Assembly: GCA_016234655.1 (NCBI GenBank)
Contig: JACRAU010000009.1
Coordinates: 1-38,535, forward strand
Direction of reading: 5' to 3'
Length of the DNA stretch: 38,535 bases
Source of the DNA: Betaproteobacteria bacterium
GTDB lineage: Bacteria > Pseudomonadota > Gammaproteobacteria > Burkholderiales > Thiobacillaceae
In this document: piece after piece, positions 28,258-38,535 of the stretch
How positions within the stretch are numbered: position 1 is the stretch's first letter
Layout: each line of letters begins with the position of its first letter
Notes under the pieces: generated by a model
The model's database searches: none
The model's input: only the letters and a program-made list of their open reading frames with translations
What the model was told of the DNA's origin: nothing
Made by a program: the position numbers and the translations under genes

Positions 28258-29889
28258 ATGAGTCATCAAGTCCTCGCCCGCAAATGGCGGCCCAAGTCCT
28301 TCGCCGAGCTGGTCGGCCAGGAGCACGTGGTCCGGGCGCTGTCCAATGCGCTGAACCAGGGCCGGCTGCACCACGCCTATCTGCTCACCGGCACCCGCGG
28401 CTGCGGCAAGACCACCATCGCCCGCATCCTGGCCAAGTGCCTCAACTGCGAGACCGGCCTGAGCGCCACCCCCTGCGGCCAATGCAGCGCCTGCCGCGAG
28501 ATCGAGTCCGGCCGCTTCGTCGACCTGATCGAGATCGACGCCGCCTCCTACACCGGCGTCGACAACATGCGCGAGGTGCTGGAAAACGCCCAGTACGCGC
28601 CGACCGCCGGCCGCTACAAGGTCTACCTCATCGACGAGGTGCACATGCTGTCGAAGAGCGCCTTCAACGCCATGTTGAAGACGCTGGAAGAGCCGCCGGC
28701 CCACGTGGTGTTCATCCTGGCCACCACCGACCCGCAGAAGGTGCCGGTCACCGTGCTCTCGCGTTGCCTGCAATTCAACCTCAAGCTCTTGCCGCCGGTG
28801 CGCGTGGCCGAACACCTGAAGAACGTGCTGGCCGCCGAGGGCATCGCCAACGAGCCGGCCGCCCTGCCGCTGATCGCCCGCGCCGCCGCCGGCAGCATGC
28901 GCGATGCCCTGTCCCTGCTCGACCAGGCCATCGCCTACGGCGGCGGCAGCGTGAAGGAACAAGAGGCCCGCGACATGTTGGGCTCGGTCGACCAGGCCTA
29001 TCTGTTCCCCATCCTGGAGGCCTTGGCCGCCAACGACGGCGCCCAACTGATGGCCGAGGCGGACAACGTCGCCGCCCGCGGCTTCTCGTTCGAGGCGGCC
29101 TTGCAAGACCTGGGCCTGCTCCTGCACCAGATCGCCCTGGCCCAGACCGTGCCCGAGGCGGTGGCCGAGAACGTGCCCGAGCGCGAGCGCCTGTTCGCCC
29201 TGGCCCGCACGCTCGACGCCGAGACCGTGCAGCTCTACTACCAGATCGCCGGCCTGGGCCGGCGCGACCTGGAATGGGCGCCGGACGAATATGCCGGCTT
29301 CTCCATGGCCTTGCTGCGCATGTTGGCGTTCACGCCGGGCAACCCGGCACCGGCCGTTGCCGCCGCCACGCCACAAACGACCCCGAGAGAAATCCCCGCG
29401 CCTAGCCCGGCAGCGCCGCCGGCGGCGACGCCCAGGGCAAACGCAGCCGTAGCGGCGGCGGCCCCGAGCCAAGCCGACAACGCGCCCGTCGCCGTGCAGG
29501 GCGGTCATTTCGACGGCGACTGGCCGGCCTTGGCCAGTACGCTCAACGGCGTGATCGGCCAATTGGCCAGCGCCTGCGAGTTGCTCGAACACAACCCCAC
29601 GCTGCTGCGGCTGCGCTTGCCCGAGGCGCAGAAAGGCCTGCTCGATGGCTTTGGCGACAAGCTCAAGGCAGCGCTGCGCGAGAAACTGGGCGGCGGCATC
29701 AAGGTCGAGATCGCCTTCGGCGCCACCCAAGGCAGCGCGCCGGCCGAGATTGCGGCCCGGCACAAGGCCGAACGCCAAGCCGAGGCCGAGACGGCCATCC
29801 AGAACGACCCCTTCGTGCAGGCCGTGGTCAAGGAATTCGACGGCCGGATCACGCAGATTCAACCCCTTAGCCAAGAGAGTGCGAAATGA
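28258..29889 (+). CDS. dnaX: DNA polymerase III subunits tau/gamma
   Basis: Clamp-loader ATPase and replisome organiser, 543 residues. The AAA+ module shows the opening [22 protein letters not shown], Walker [10 protein letters not shown] (Lys51), the zinc cysteines in CLNCETG...[11 protein letters not shown], and DEVHML. A Pro/Ala-rich linker (about 360-410) precedes a tau C-terminal region. No A AAA AAG slippery site was seen, so a gamma form made as in E. coli is not supported. The start matches the family precisely but has no Shine-Dalgarno; a long inverted repeat sits immediately upstream. Its stop overlaps the ybaB start. Confidence 0.97.
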   Translation: MSHQVLARKWRPKSFAELVGQEHVVRALSNALNQGRLHHAYLLTGTRGCGKTTIARILAKCLNCETGLSATPCGQCSACREIESGRFVDLIEIDAASYTGVDNMREVLENAQYAPTAGRYKVYLIDEVHMLSKSAFNAMLKTLEEPPAHVVFILATTDPQKVPVTVLSRCLQFNLKLLPPVRVAEHLKNVLAAEGIANEPAALPLIARAAAGSMRDALSLLDQAIAYGGGSVKEQEARDMLGSVDQAYLFPILEALAANDGAQLMAEADNVAARGFSFEAALQDLGLLLHQIALAQTVPEAVAENVPERERLFALARTLDAETVQLYYQIAGLGRRDLEWAPDEYAGFSMALLRMLAFTPGNPAPAVAAATPQTTPREIPAPSPAAPPAATPRANAAVAAAAPSQADNAPVAVQGGHFDGDWPALASTLNGVIGQLASACELLEHNPTLLRLRLPEAQKGLLDGFGDKLKAALREKLGGGIKVEIAFGATQGSAPAEIAARHKAERQAEAETAIQNDPFVQAVVKEFDGRITQIQPLSQESAK

Positions 29890-30212
29890 TGAAAGGCGGC
29901 ATCGGCAACCTGATGAAGCAAGCCCAGCAAATGCAAAACAATCTGCAAAAGGTGCAGGCCGAGATTGCCGAGATGGAAGTGGAAGGCCAGTCCGGCTCCG
30001 GCCTGGTCAAGATCGCGATGAACGGCAAGCACGAAGTAAAGCGCGTCAGCATCGACGCCTCGCTGATGCAGGATGACAAGGAAATGCTGGAAGACCTGAT
30101 CGTCGCGGCGATGAACGATGCCGCGCGTCGCGTCGACACGGTATCGCAGGAAAAAATGGCCGCCGTCACCGCCGGCATGCCGCTACCGCCGGGCATGAAG
30201 TTTCCGTTCTAA
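29886..30212 (+). CDS. ybaB: YbaB/EbfC family nucleoid-associated protein
   Basis: A 108-residue DNA-binding dimer. The opening [20 protein letters not shown] and the segment [20 protein letters not shown] are family hallmarks. It overlaps the dnaX stop (ATGATGA) and is followed 16 bases later by recR, the conserved dnaX-ybaB-recR operon. AGTGCGAA upstream is a poor Shine-Dalgarno, so translational coupling to dnaX is likely. Confidence 0.97.
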   Translation: MMKGGIGNLMKQAQQMQNNLQKVQAEIAEMEVEGQSGSGLVKIAMNGKHEVKRVSIDASLMQDDKEMLEDLIVAAMNDAARRVDTVSQEKMAAVTAGMPLPPGMKFPF

Positions 30213-30228
30213 TCGCCGATAAAGGCCG

Positions 30229-30825
30229 ATGAAGCTACCGGGCACGCTCGAAGCCTTGATCGACGCATTGCGCGTGCTGCCCGGTGTCGGCCCGAAATCG
30301 GCCGCGCGCATGGCCTATCACCTGCTGCAACGCGATCGGCCCGGCGCCCAGCGCCTATCGGATAGCCTGAAGATCGCGCTGGAAGAGCTGCACCACTGCG
30401 AGCGCTGCAACAACTTCAGCGAAACCCCGATCTGCGAGCTATGCGCCAACCCGCGTCGCGACGCGCAGCTGCTCTGCGTAGTCGAGATGCCGGTGGACCT
30501 GAACCGCATGGAAGAGACCCAGGCCTACGGCGGCCTGTACTTCGTGCTGATGGGCCGGCTGTCCCCGCTCGACGGCGTCGGCCCCAAGGAGATCGGCCTG
30601 GAGCGCTTGCTGCGGCGGGCACAGGACGGCACGACCCAGGAAGTGGTGCTGGCCACCAACTACACCGCCGAGGGCGAGGCGACGGCGCACTATGTCAGCG
30701 AACTGCTCAAGGCGCGCGGACTCAAGGTCAGCCGCATCGCGCGCGGCATGCCGGCCGGCGGTGAGCTAGAGTATGTGGATACGATGACCATCGCGCAGGC
30801 CATTAACGACAGGAGAGCGTTGTGA
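30229..30825 (+). CDS. recR: Recombination mediator RecR
   Basis: A 198-residue RecR that works with RecF/RecO to load RecA at gaps. The helix-hairpin-helix [20 protein letters not shown], the zinc cysteines Cys57, Cys60, Cys69 and Cys72 (CERCNNF...CELC) and the Toprim segment ([11 protein letters not shown], ending near [12 protein letters not shown]) are all present, with numbering as in E. coli. The stop overlaps the GTG start of the next gene. Confidence 0.98.
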   Translation: MKLPGTLEALIDALRVLPGVGPKSAARMAYHLLQRDRPGAQRLSDSLKIALEELHHCERCNNFSETPICELCANPRRDAQLLCVVEMPVDLNRMEETQAYGGLYFVLMGRLSPLDGVGPKEIGLERLLRRAQDGTTQEVVLATNYTAEGEATAHYVSELLKARGLKVSRIARGMPAGGELEYVDTMTIAQAINDRRAL

Positions 30826-32369
30826 ACAACGAAGCGGAAACCCTGGATAGCCAGCAGACCGAGCAACTGCTGGAAGAGCTCATGGCCAGCCAGGATTTCC
30901 CTGCGTTATCGAGCACCATCATCCAGATCAACCAGCTGGTCGGCTCGGACGACAGCCACACCGACGAGCTGACCCGCGTGATCCTGCGCGACAACTCGCT
31001 GACCAACAAGCTCCTGCGCCTGGTCAACTCGGTGCACTACGCCCAGTTCGGCGGCCGCAACATCAGCACCATCTCGCGCGCCGTGGTCATCCTCGGCTTC
31101 GATACCATCCGCGACGCGGCGCTCACGCTGATGCTATTCGAGCACTTGAACAACAACTCCCAGGCGCAAATCCTGAAGGGCGAGGCGCTGGAAAGCTTTT
31201 ATTGCGGCGTGCTCGGCCGCATGGTCGCGCGCCCGCTCGGCGTGCGCGACACCGAGGAAGGCTTCATCGGGGCGATGTTCCGCAGCCTGGGCCGCTTGAT
31301 GGCGCGGTTTTATTTCTTCGAGCGCACCGAACACATCCATAGCCTGATGGAAAACGAGGGGCTGGACGAAAGCGCCGCGACGCGCAGGGTACTCGGCACT
31401 ACCTACGACCAGCTCGGCCTGGCCATCGGCCGTTTCTGGCACTTGCCCCCCGGCCTGATCCAGAGCATCACGCCGCTGCCGCCCGGCCCGGCGCCTCGGC
31501 CGACCACGCCGGAAGACCGCTTGCAGGCGGCATCCAACCTGGCGCGCGACCTGTACCAGATCGCCGCCGCCGAGATCACCGACGGCGAACGGCTGACGCG
31601 CCTGAAGGCCCTGGGCAGCCGTTACGCCAGCGTCGGCGAGGTCCAGCCGAACGTGCTGTACGAGGCGATGATGAAGGCGGCCGAGGAGGTGCAGAAGGAA
31701 TCCGCCACCTTGCAGGCCTCGATCAACAATAGCGCCATGCTGCGCCGCCTGCTCGGCGAGAACGCCGAGAACGCGGGCGATGCCGATGCCATCGCGCAGC
31801 GCCTCGATGCCTCCAAACTTGACGACATCGTCTTGCCCGAGATTGATGCCGACACCGCGACCGACCCGATGACCGTGCTCGCCGCCGGCCTGCAGGACCT
31901 GACCGACGCCCTGATGTCGAACACCAAGATCACCGATATCCTGCATCTGCTGCTGGAGGTCTTCTACCGCACCGGCTGTTTCGACCGGGTGATGATCGCG
32001 GTGCTCGACCGCCAAGGCCAATTCCTGTCCGGCCGCAGTGGTTTCGGCAAGAACATCGATTCGGCCATCGCCGCGTTCAGGGTCTCGGCCACGGCTTCGA
32101 TCGACGCCTTCTCGGCCGCCGTCGCCCAAGGCGTGGATATCATGATCAGCGATACCCGAGCCGACAACATCCGGTCGCGCATTCCGGCCTGGCATAGCAG
32201 CCAGGTCAATGCCCGCGCCTTCCTGCTGCTGCCCATTGTCGTCAATAAGAAGCCGATCGGCCTGATCTATCTCGACCGCGACGCCAGCCCGATCGAGCTG
32301 GACCCGCCGGTGCTCAATATGATGAAACTCCTGCGCAACCAGGCCTTGCTCGCCTTCAAGCAGAAGTAG
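30822..32369 (+). CDS. HDOD domain protein with C-terminal GAF-like domain (first of tandem pair)
   Basis: A 515-residue signalling protein. The HDOD domain is at about 20-225 ([56 protein letters not shown]); HDOD domains are HD-like folds that usually lack hydrolase metal residues and act by protein contact. A GAF-like domain follows at about 345-512 ([43 protein letters not shown]), a likely ligand or signal sensor. GTG 30822 overlaps the recR stop with AGGAG upstream, so it is read with the recR operon. Closely related to the following gene. Confidence 0.9.
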   Translation: MNNEAETLDSQQTEQLLEELMASQDFPALSSTIIQINQLVGSDDSHTDELTRVILRDNSLTNKLLRLVNSVHYAQFGGRNISTISRAVVILGFDTIRDAALTLMLFEHLNNNSQAQILKGEALESFYCGVLGRMVARPLGVRDTEEGFIGAMFRSLGRLMARFYFFERTEHIHSLMENEGLDESAATRRVLGTTYDQLGLAIGRFWHLPPGLIQSITPLPPGPAPRPTTPEDRLQAASNLARDLYQIAAAEITDGERLTRLKALGSRYASVGEVQPNVLYEAMMKAAEEVQKESATLQASINNSAMLRRLLGENAENAGDADAIAQRLDASKLDDIVLPEIDADTATDPMTVLAAGLQDLTDALMSNTKITDILHLLLEVFYRTGCFDRVMIAVLDRQGQFLSGRSGFGKNIDSAIAAFRVSATASIDAFSAAVAQGVDIMISDTRADNIRSRIPAWHSSQVNARAFLLLPIVVNKKPIGLIYLDRDASPIELDPPVLNMMKLLRNQALLAFKQK

Positions 32370-32437
32370 GCAATCCCCGAGATGATTCGGCACACAGGCA
32401 ACCCCGGCCGCTGGCGGCCACCCCGGCGAGGCGAGCG

Positions 32438-33973
32438 ATGATCGACGGCACGCAGAACCTCGACTACAAGCAGACCGAGGCCCTGCTCGGCGAGCTGGCG
32501 GGCACGCGGGAATTCCCGTCGCTATCGCAGACCATCATCCAGGTCAACGAGATCGTCGGCTCCGACGCCGGCGAGGCCGACGAGCTGACCAACGTGATCC
32601 TGCGCGACGTGTCGCTCACCAACAAGCTGCTGCGCCTGGTCAATGCCGCGCACTACAGCAAGTTCGCCGGCCAGCCGGTCAGCACCATTTCGCGCGCGGT
32701 GGTCATCCTCGGCTTCAACACCGTGCGCGACGTGGCGATGTCGCTGATGTTGTTCGACCACTTGCAAAACCACGGCCAGGCCGAATCGCTGAAGGGCGAA
32801 ACGCTGGAGAGCTATTATTGCGGCGTGATCGGCCGGCTGCTCGGCAAGCGCTTGAAGCTGCCCGATGTCGAAGAGGCCTTCATCAGCGCGATGTTCCGCA
32901 ACCTCGGGCGACTGATGGCCCGCTTCTATTTCTACGAACGCACGATCCGGACCGCGCGGCTGGTGGAAAAAGGCATGAGCGAGACCGATGCCGCGCGCGA
33001 GGTATTCGGCACCACCTACGACCAGATCGGCCTGGCCATCGCCCAGCACTGGCGCCTGCCGAACAAGCTGATCCAAGGCATGTCGCCTCTGCCGCCGGGC
33101 GAGATCGCCCGCCCCGACAGCGATGCCGCCCGGCTGCGCACCGTCGCCAACCTGGCGCGCGAGCTCTACCATGTCGCGGTCGCCGGCCTCGCCGCGCCGG
33201 AACAGACCCGGTACCTGAACGAACTGAGCCGGCGCTATGCCACGCTCGGCAGCCTGCCCAGCGCCACGCTGAACGGCCTGATTCAAGAAGCCGCCAAGGA
33301 AGTCGAACGCGACGCCGCGATCTTCGACAGCGAGGTCCGCGCCAGCCCGGCATTGGCGCGCATGCTCGACCTCTCCGAGCAGACCGAGGCGGAAAGCGCG
33401 AGCGCGCAGGCGCTCAACACCCTGCCCGTGCTGGCCGCCGTGGAGCCCGATGCCAGCGACCCCGCCTCGCTGCTCGCCGCCGGCTTGCAGGAAATGACCG
33501 AGGCCCTGGTCAGCGGCGCGGCGATCTCCGACATCCTGCACATGGTGTTGGAGATTTTCTATCGCACCGGCAGCTTCGACCGCGTGATGATCGCGGTGCG
33601 CGACAAGGACGGAAAATCGCTGTCCGGCCGCTTCGGCTACGGCAAGGACATCGACCGCGCGCTCGGCGTTTTCAAGGTACAACTGGAATACGCATACGAC
33701 GCCTTCCAGGTCGCTGCGGCACAGGGCGTGGACATCTTGATCCCCGACACGCAAGATGAAGTGCTGAAGGCGCGCATTCCAGAATGGCACGCCAAGCACA
33801 TCCGCGCGCGCTCTTTCCTGCTGCTGCCGCTGGTGGTCGACAACAAGACCCTGGCCCTGCTCTATGCCGACCAGGACAAGGGCACGCTCAAGCTCGATTC
33901 GAAGATGCTCAACCTGCTCAAGGTGCTGCGCAACCAGGCCTTGCTGGTCTTGCGCCAAAAACCGTTCAAATAA
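32438..33973 (+). CDS. HDOD domain protein with C-terminal GAF-like domain (second of tandem pair)
   Basis: A 511-residue paralogue of the preceding protein with the same layout: HDOD at about 20-225 and GAF-like at about 340-508. Long stretches are nearly identical ([37 protein letters not shown]), while the region about 280-340 is quite different, so the pair is an old tandem duplication. GAGGCGAG lies just upstream of ATG 32438. Signal and partner are unknown. It is followed 10 bases later by purB, so they may share a transcript. Confidence 0.9.
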   Translation: MIDGTQNLDYKQTEALLGELAGTREFPSLSQTIIQVNEIVGSDAGEADELTNVILRDVSLTNKLLRLVNAAHYSKFAGQPVSTISRAVVILGFNTVRDVAMSLMLFDHLQNHGQAESLKGETLESYYCGVIGRLLGKRLKLPDVEEAFISAMFRNLGRLMARFYFYERTIRTARLVEKGMSETDAAREVFGTTYDQIGLAIAQHWRLPNKLIQGMSPLPPGEIARPDSDAARLRTVANLARELYHVAVAGLAAPEQTRYLNELSRRYATLGSLPSATLNGLIQEAAKEVERDAAIFDSEVRASPALARMLDLSEQTEAESASAQALNTLPVLAAVEPDASDPASLLAAGLQEMTEALVSGAAISDILHMVLEIFYRTGSFDRVMIAVRDKDGKSLSGRFGYGKDIDRALGVFKVQLEYAYDAFQVAAAQGVDILIPDTQDEVLKARIPEWHAKHIRARSFLLLPLVVDNKTLALLYADQDKGTLKLDSKMLNLLKVLRNQALLVLRQKPFK

Positions 33974-33977
33974 CTAG

Positions 33978-35366
<1,389 letters not shown>

Positions 35367-35378
35367 AAAGCATTTTTC

Positions 35379-35442
35379 ACCGCAAAGGCCGCAAAGGACA
35401 CGAAGGTTCTAATCTTTGCGTTCTCCGCGTCCTTTGCGGTTA
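35379..35442. repeat. Inverted repeat of the ACCGCAAAGGACGCAAAGG type
   Basis: The left arm (from 35379, ACCGCAAAGGCCGCAAAGG, to 35408) and right arm (35411-35442, ending CGCGTCCTTTGCGGTTA) form a long imperfect hairpin. Units of ACCGCAAAGG are a well-known intergenic repeat type in beta-, delta- and gammaproteobacteria. It fills the 92-base gap between purB and the CnoX-like gene and might limit read-through. Confidence 0.8.
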
Positions 35443-35458
35443 GCGAGTGGATACGACC

Positions 35459-36313
35459 ATGAGCCAATTCGCATTCGACGTAGACGCCAGCAACTTCCAG
35501 CAGATCGTCATCGACGGTTCCCTACAGGCGCCGGTGGTGGTCGACTTCTGGGCGCCCTGGTGCGGCCCGTGCAAGGCGCTGAAACCCATCCTGGAAAAAC
35601 TGGCCGAGGAGTATCAAGGCAAGTTCATCCTGGCCAAGATCAACTCCGACGAGAATCAGGAGCTTGCCGCCCAGTTCGGCGTGCGCGGCATCCCCAGCGT
35701 GAAGGCCCTTTACGGCGGCGAGATCGTCGACGAATTCTCCGGCGCCATGCCAGAAAGCGAGGTACGCGAGTTCCTCGACCGCATCATCCCCTCGCCGGCC
35801 GAAGAGCTACGCCTGAAGGCCGCCGAGCTCAAAGCCGGCGGCGATGCGGCCCAAGCTCTACAGTTGCTGGCCCAGGCCTCGCAACTGGACACGGGCAACG
35901 AGAAAGTGCGTTTGGACGCTGCCGAAATCCTGTTTGAGGTGGGCGAGCTCGACGAGGCAAAACGCCTGCTCGACAGCCTATCGCCGCCGATGAAACTGGA
36001 AGACCGCGCGGTGCAACTCACGGCCAAGCTGAACTTCGCGCTGTCCGGCCAGAGCGGCGGCGACGAGCAGGCCCTGCGCGACAAAATCGCCGCCGACACG
36101 AAAGACATGGACGGCCGGCTACGACTGGCCAAGTTGTTGATCGCCGCCAACCGCCACGCCGAAGGCATGGATCAGTTGTTGGAGATGATCGCCATCGACC
36201 GCGCCTGGGACGACGAGGCCGCGCGCAGGACCTTGCTCGATGTCTTCAACCTGCTGGCCGGCAGCCCGCTGGTTTCGGAGTATCGGCGCAAGCTGGCGAG
36301 TGCCTTGAATTAA
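35459..36313 (+). CDS. cnoX: CnoX-like thioredoxin/TPR co-chaperone with intact CxxC
   Basis: A 284-residue protein with an N-terminal thioredoxin domain (about 1-110) and TPR-like C-terminal helices (about 118-280). The active site is WCGPC (Cys35, Cys38). E. coli CnoX (YbbN) has lost the first cysteine and only holds substrates, while other bacterial CnoX proteins keep CxxC and also reduce mixed disulfides; this one should belong to the redox-active kind. ATG 35459 is preferred; a GTG at 35447 is in frame. Expected to protect proteins from oxidative over-damage and deliver them to GroEL or DnaK. Confidence 0.88.
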   Translation: MSQFAFDVDASNFQQIVIDGSLQAPVVVDFWAPWCGPCKALKPILEKLAEEYQGKFILAKINSDENQELAAQFGVRGIPSVKALYGGEIVDEFSGAMPESEVREFLDRIIPSPAEELRLKAAELKAGGDAAQALQLLAQASQLDTGNEKVRLDAAEILFEVGELDEAKRLLDSLSPPMKLEDRAVQLTAKLNFALSGQSGGDEQALRDKIAADTKDMDGRLRLAKLLIAANRHAEGMDQLLEMIAIDRAWDDEAARRTLLDVFNLLAGSPLVSEYRRKLASALN

Positions 36314-36381
36314 TTTTATAGGGCGCGCCAAACGGGCTAGCCAAAACCGGGCATTGCTTGCACCCCGCCCGCCCAACCGAG

Positions 36382-36717
36382 TTATTTCTTGCAGGGAATA
36401 TGATCGCTTCTAGAGCCTGCATAGATGCTTTTGCAAGAGTCCTTCGACCCGATGCCGTTTACCGTGAAATGCGGATCGTTCGGCTGGTGGCACCCCTTCG
36501 TGACCGTCAGCTTGCATGCGCCCTTATCGATCATGATTTTCAACTCGTCGCTATAGTTGCCGAGATATTCCGTGGCCCCAGGCTTGGTGTATTTTTTGAC
36601 ATCACTATTCTCCGGCGAATCCCAACCCGCCTTGAACGTAATACTGGCATGGCCGGCGCCCGAGGCCAGCATGGCGGCCAAGCTACAGGCCATGAATACC
36701 GATTTGCGATTCTTCAT
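36382..36717 (-). CDS. Small secreted four-cysteine protein of unknown function
   Basis: A 111-residue protein with a strong signal peptide (about 1-25, SLAAMLASGAGHA-S). The mature part has four cysteines (GACKL, KGCHQ, DSCKS, IPCKK), which could form two disulfides in the periplasm or outside. GGGAG sits 7 bases before the ATG. No family is recognised. It is downstream of the convergent CnoX gene and 107 bases from the next minus-strand gene's stop; base composition is less GC-rich than the surroundings, which may mark recent arrival. Confidence 0.72.
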   Translation of the reverse strand: MKNRKSVFMACSLAAMLASGAGHASITFKAGWDSPENSDVKKYTKPGATEYLGNYSDELKIMIDKGACKLTVTKGCHQPNDPHFTVNGIGSKDSCKSIYAGSRSDHIPCKK

Positions 36718-36824
36718 TGCGATCTCCCGATTTCGTCACGATGTGAAAGCCCGAGGCCGCCTATTGCCGGCATCGGTCAGCGTAAGACGCCGGAGGGTGG
36801 CATTTGTGAGCGGCCAGGCCGCCT

Positions 36825-38300
36825 TCAGCCGCGCGGCGTGTCGGGCGCGCCGGCGGGCACATCGGCACGCACCACGCAATTGCGGCCATTGCCCTTGGCC
36901 TGGTAGAGCGCCTCGTCGGCGAGCTTGAGCAAGTAATCGGGGCTTGCGACATCGGCCCTGAATGTCGCCACGCCGATGCTGATGGTGATGGGCCGGTTCG
37001 GCCAAACCGTCGCCTCGATACCCTGGCGGAAGCGTTCGGCCAGGATCATCGCGCCGTCCGAGCCGGTGCGCGGCAACAGCACGCCGAACTCCTCGCCGCC
37101 CATGCGCGCGACGAAATCGGAATCGCGCGCATGGGCGCGCAGTACCCGGGCAACCTCGCGTAGCGCGATATCGCCCTGCGGGTGGCCGAAGGCGTCGTTG
37201 TAACTCTTGAACTTGTCGACATCCATGATGAGCAGAGAGAACTCGGTACCGTAGCGCTTGGCCTGCTTGAACAAGGTCTCCAGGCTGGTCTCGAAACAGC
37301 GCCGGTTGCAGATGCCGGTCAGCGCATCGGTCAGCGACAAGCGATGCAGGCTCTCGTTCGCGCGCGCCAGTTCCTCGGTGCGCGTTTCCAACAAGGCATT
37401 GGAGCCGCGCAAGGCCTCTTCGGCGCGCCGTTGCCTGGCCCAGCTTCGCTCCAGCGAACGCGCGCTCCACCAGGCCAGTACCGCGAACACGGCGACATTG
37501 GTCATCACCATGATGACCAGGCCGGAGCTCGGGTCGTAATAACCGGCGCGCCGGCCGATCAGCAAGGCCAGGCCCATGACCGGCGGCAACACGATCACGG
37601 CGGGCAACAGGCGCCGCGCCAAATGGCCGCCCGCGCCCGGCCCGGCCAATACGCCGACGAAGCCGGCCAGCGGCTGCGCGCTCAAAATCCCCAAGGCCAA
37701 CAACAGCAACAGCAGCGTCGTGGGCAAGGACATCGCGCCATGGGCGTCGCCTTCATGCAGCGAGTGCGCGCCATAGAGATAACCGAGCAGACCGATAAAA
37801 CCGAGCACGGCGGCGGCCAACGCCAACCACTGCATGCGCAGGCGCCAGCCATGCACGAGGTGATCGAACATCAGCACCGCCAGGCCGCAAAACAATAAGC
37901 CCAGCGCGCTATTGAAGGCCGGCAGGCCGGATGCGCCGAATCGCCCGAACGGCATGTCCACGTATAAATCGCCGGCCGCGTCCCGCGCGGAAAAGGCATA
38001 GAGCACCAGCGTGAGCGCGCCGATCAGTATCGGCAGCGCGGCCAAGGTGCTGGCCAACAGCCAACGCAGGCCGTTGGCGGGCCGCTGCAACAGCGACAGC
38101 GCCAGGCCGCCGCCGATGAAGCCGACTGCGGTATTGGCCTTCATCGTGGCATAGCCCGGCAACACGCGCCGCATGGCATCCATGCTCGCCAGCCAATTGC
38201 TCAACAAAAGCGACGCGGCGGCCAATGCGGTAAGCAAACCGGCGAAACTGGAAAAACGACGCAGATCGCGCACGAAGGCGGCGGTATCTGGATAAGCCAT
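36825..38300 (-). CDS. Membrane-bound diguanylate cyclase (GGDEF)
   Basis: A 491-residue inner-membrane enzyme making cyclic di-GMP from two GTP. Eight or so hydrophobic segments span about residues 18-285, then a short coiled linker (RRAEEALRGSNALLETRTEEL) leads to the GGDEF domain (about 325-480). The active-site motif is GGEEF at 401-405, a functional variant, and the product-inhibition site RxxD is present as RDSD at 392-395. The N-terminal membrane block is a putative sensor of unknown ligand. ATG 38300 is chosen; TTG 38312 is an in-frame alternative. Confidence 0.92.
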   Translation of the reverse strand: MAYPDTAAFVRDLRRFSSFAGLLTALAAASLLLSNWLASMDAMRRVLPGYATMKANTAVGFIGGGLALSLLQRPANGLRWLLASTLAALPILIGALTLVLYAFSARDAAGDLYVDMPFGRFGASGLPAFNSALGLLFCGLAVLMFDHLVHGWRLRMQWLALAAAVLGFIGLLGYLYGAHSLHEGDAHGAMSLPTTLLLLLLALGILSAQPLAGFVGVLAGPGAGGHLARRLLPAVIVLPPVMGLALLIGRRAGYYDPSSGLVIMVMTNVAVFAVLAWWSARSLERSWARQRRAEEALRGSNALLETRTEELARANESLHRLSLTDALTGICNRRCFETSLETLFKQAKRYGTEFSLLIMDVDKFKSYNDAFGHPQGDIALREVARVLRAHARDSDFVARMGGEEFGVLLPRTGSDGAMILAERFRQGIEATVWPNRPITISIGVATFRADVASPDYLLKLADEALYQAKGNGRNCVVRADVPAGAPDTPRG

Positions 38301-38392
38301 GGCTCGGGCCAACCGATCGGCGGCTGGCCTCCCTCTTTTTTCATTGATTAAAAATTGAGCGACGGAGCTTACCCGAAATAAAAAAACGCTGC

Positions 38393-38416
38393 TATCGCGG
38401 CCAGGAGGCCGCTCCT
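38393..38416 (-). repeat. Single REP element upstream of the diguanylate cyclase gene
   Basis: Read on the minus strand, the element is a hairpin GCGGCC-TCCT-GGCCGC preceded by AAGGA and followed by GATA. It is the same family as the pair after dut: same GGA flank and TCCT loop, with one stem base pair exchanged (G-C for C-G). It lies about 90 bases before the cyclase start in a 235-base gap that otherwise shows a perfect CTCGGGC-TT-GCCCGAG hairpin (38443-38458) and no gene. Confidence 0.82.
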
Positions 38417-38535
38417 TGTATTGTGGAAGCGTTGTTGCTGTACTCGGGCTTGCCCGAGCGGGAAGACCGTATGCCGTGCCGCTCCTTAAGCGGATAAGCT
38501 TGCCATGTAGATGTAGCGCCGGCCTTCCCTTCCTC

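Noticed and set aside
28258..29889. Programmed frameshift in dnaX for a gamma subunit
   Set aside because: No A AAA AAG slippery run was found; the tau frame is continuous.
38301..38535. A gene in the right-hand end
   Set aside because: No frame with a start, ribosome-binding site and sensible composition; only the REP element and a small hairpin are seen.

Overview
The window (38.5 kb, uniformly high GC, dense short-spaced genes) reads as a chromosomal segment of an autotrophic betaproteobacterium. The main pointers are a form II RuBisCO gene (cbbM) divergent from a CbbR-type LysR regulator at the left edge, the yhdP / nitrilase / tldD string, the ffs - dnaX - ybaB - recR string, and the resemblance of most proteins to betaproteobacterial families. 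A sulfur- or iron-oxidising relative of Thiobacillus, Sulfuricella or Sulfuritalea is a reasonable guess, but that is inference. No prophage, CRISPR array, tRNA, rRNA or intact insertion sequence was seen.

Layout. 1-4.8 kb: cbbM (cut by the window edge), its regulator cbbR, then an overlapping chain of an RsmB-type RNA methyltransferase, a secreted phospholipase-D-type nuclease and an MscS channel. 4.8-8 kb, minus strand: a response regulator with TPR repeats, ribosomal genes rpmB-rpmG, and radC. 8-12 kb: a SulP anion transporter carrying STAS and cyclic-nucleotide-binding domains, then coaBC and dut. 12-16.3 kb: a rhodanese divergent from cobalamin-dependent methionine synthase metH, which carries a palindromic repeat in frame inside its coding region. 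16.3-19.6 kb is the accessory part: a Fic protein preceded by AT-rich palindromes, a repeat, an RHH antitoxin with a frameshifted ParE-type toxin, and a protein resembling GDP-hexose phosphorylases of the VTC2 group. 19.6-26.1 kb: yhdP, a small exported protein, a nitrilase-family amidase and tldD, translationally coupled. 26.2-28.2 kb: a Lys/Ala-rich DUF2934-like protein, an aroG gene behind a Phe/Tyr-rich leader peptide and attenuator, then 4.5S RNA. 28.2-34 kb: dnaX, ybaB, recR and two tandem HDOD-GAF signalling proteins. 34-38.5 kb: purB, a redox-active CnoX-like thioredoxin, a small secreted cysteine protein and a membrane diguanylate cyclase.

The most interesting signals are regulatory or structural. 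(1) The aroG leader shows a peptide with clustered Phe/Tyr codons, an intrinsic terminator and a matching antiterminator segment. (2) The metH gene contains an in-frame 53-bp palindrome that adds about 20 residues to an interdomain linker. (3) Two related palindromes lie immediately upstream of fic, whose C-terminus looks like a winged helix, suggesting self-repression. (4) REP elements in the window keep the same loop while a stem base pair is swapped in a compensated way. (5) At least six different palindromic intergenic repeats occur, an unusual load for 38 kb.
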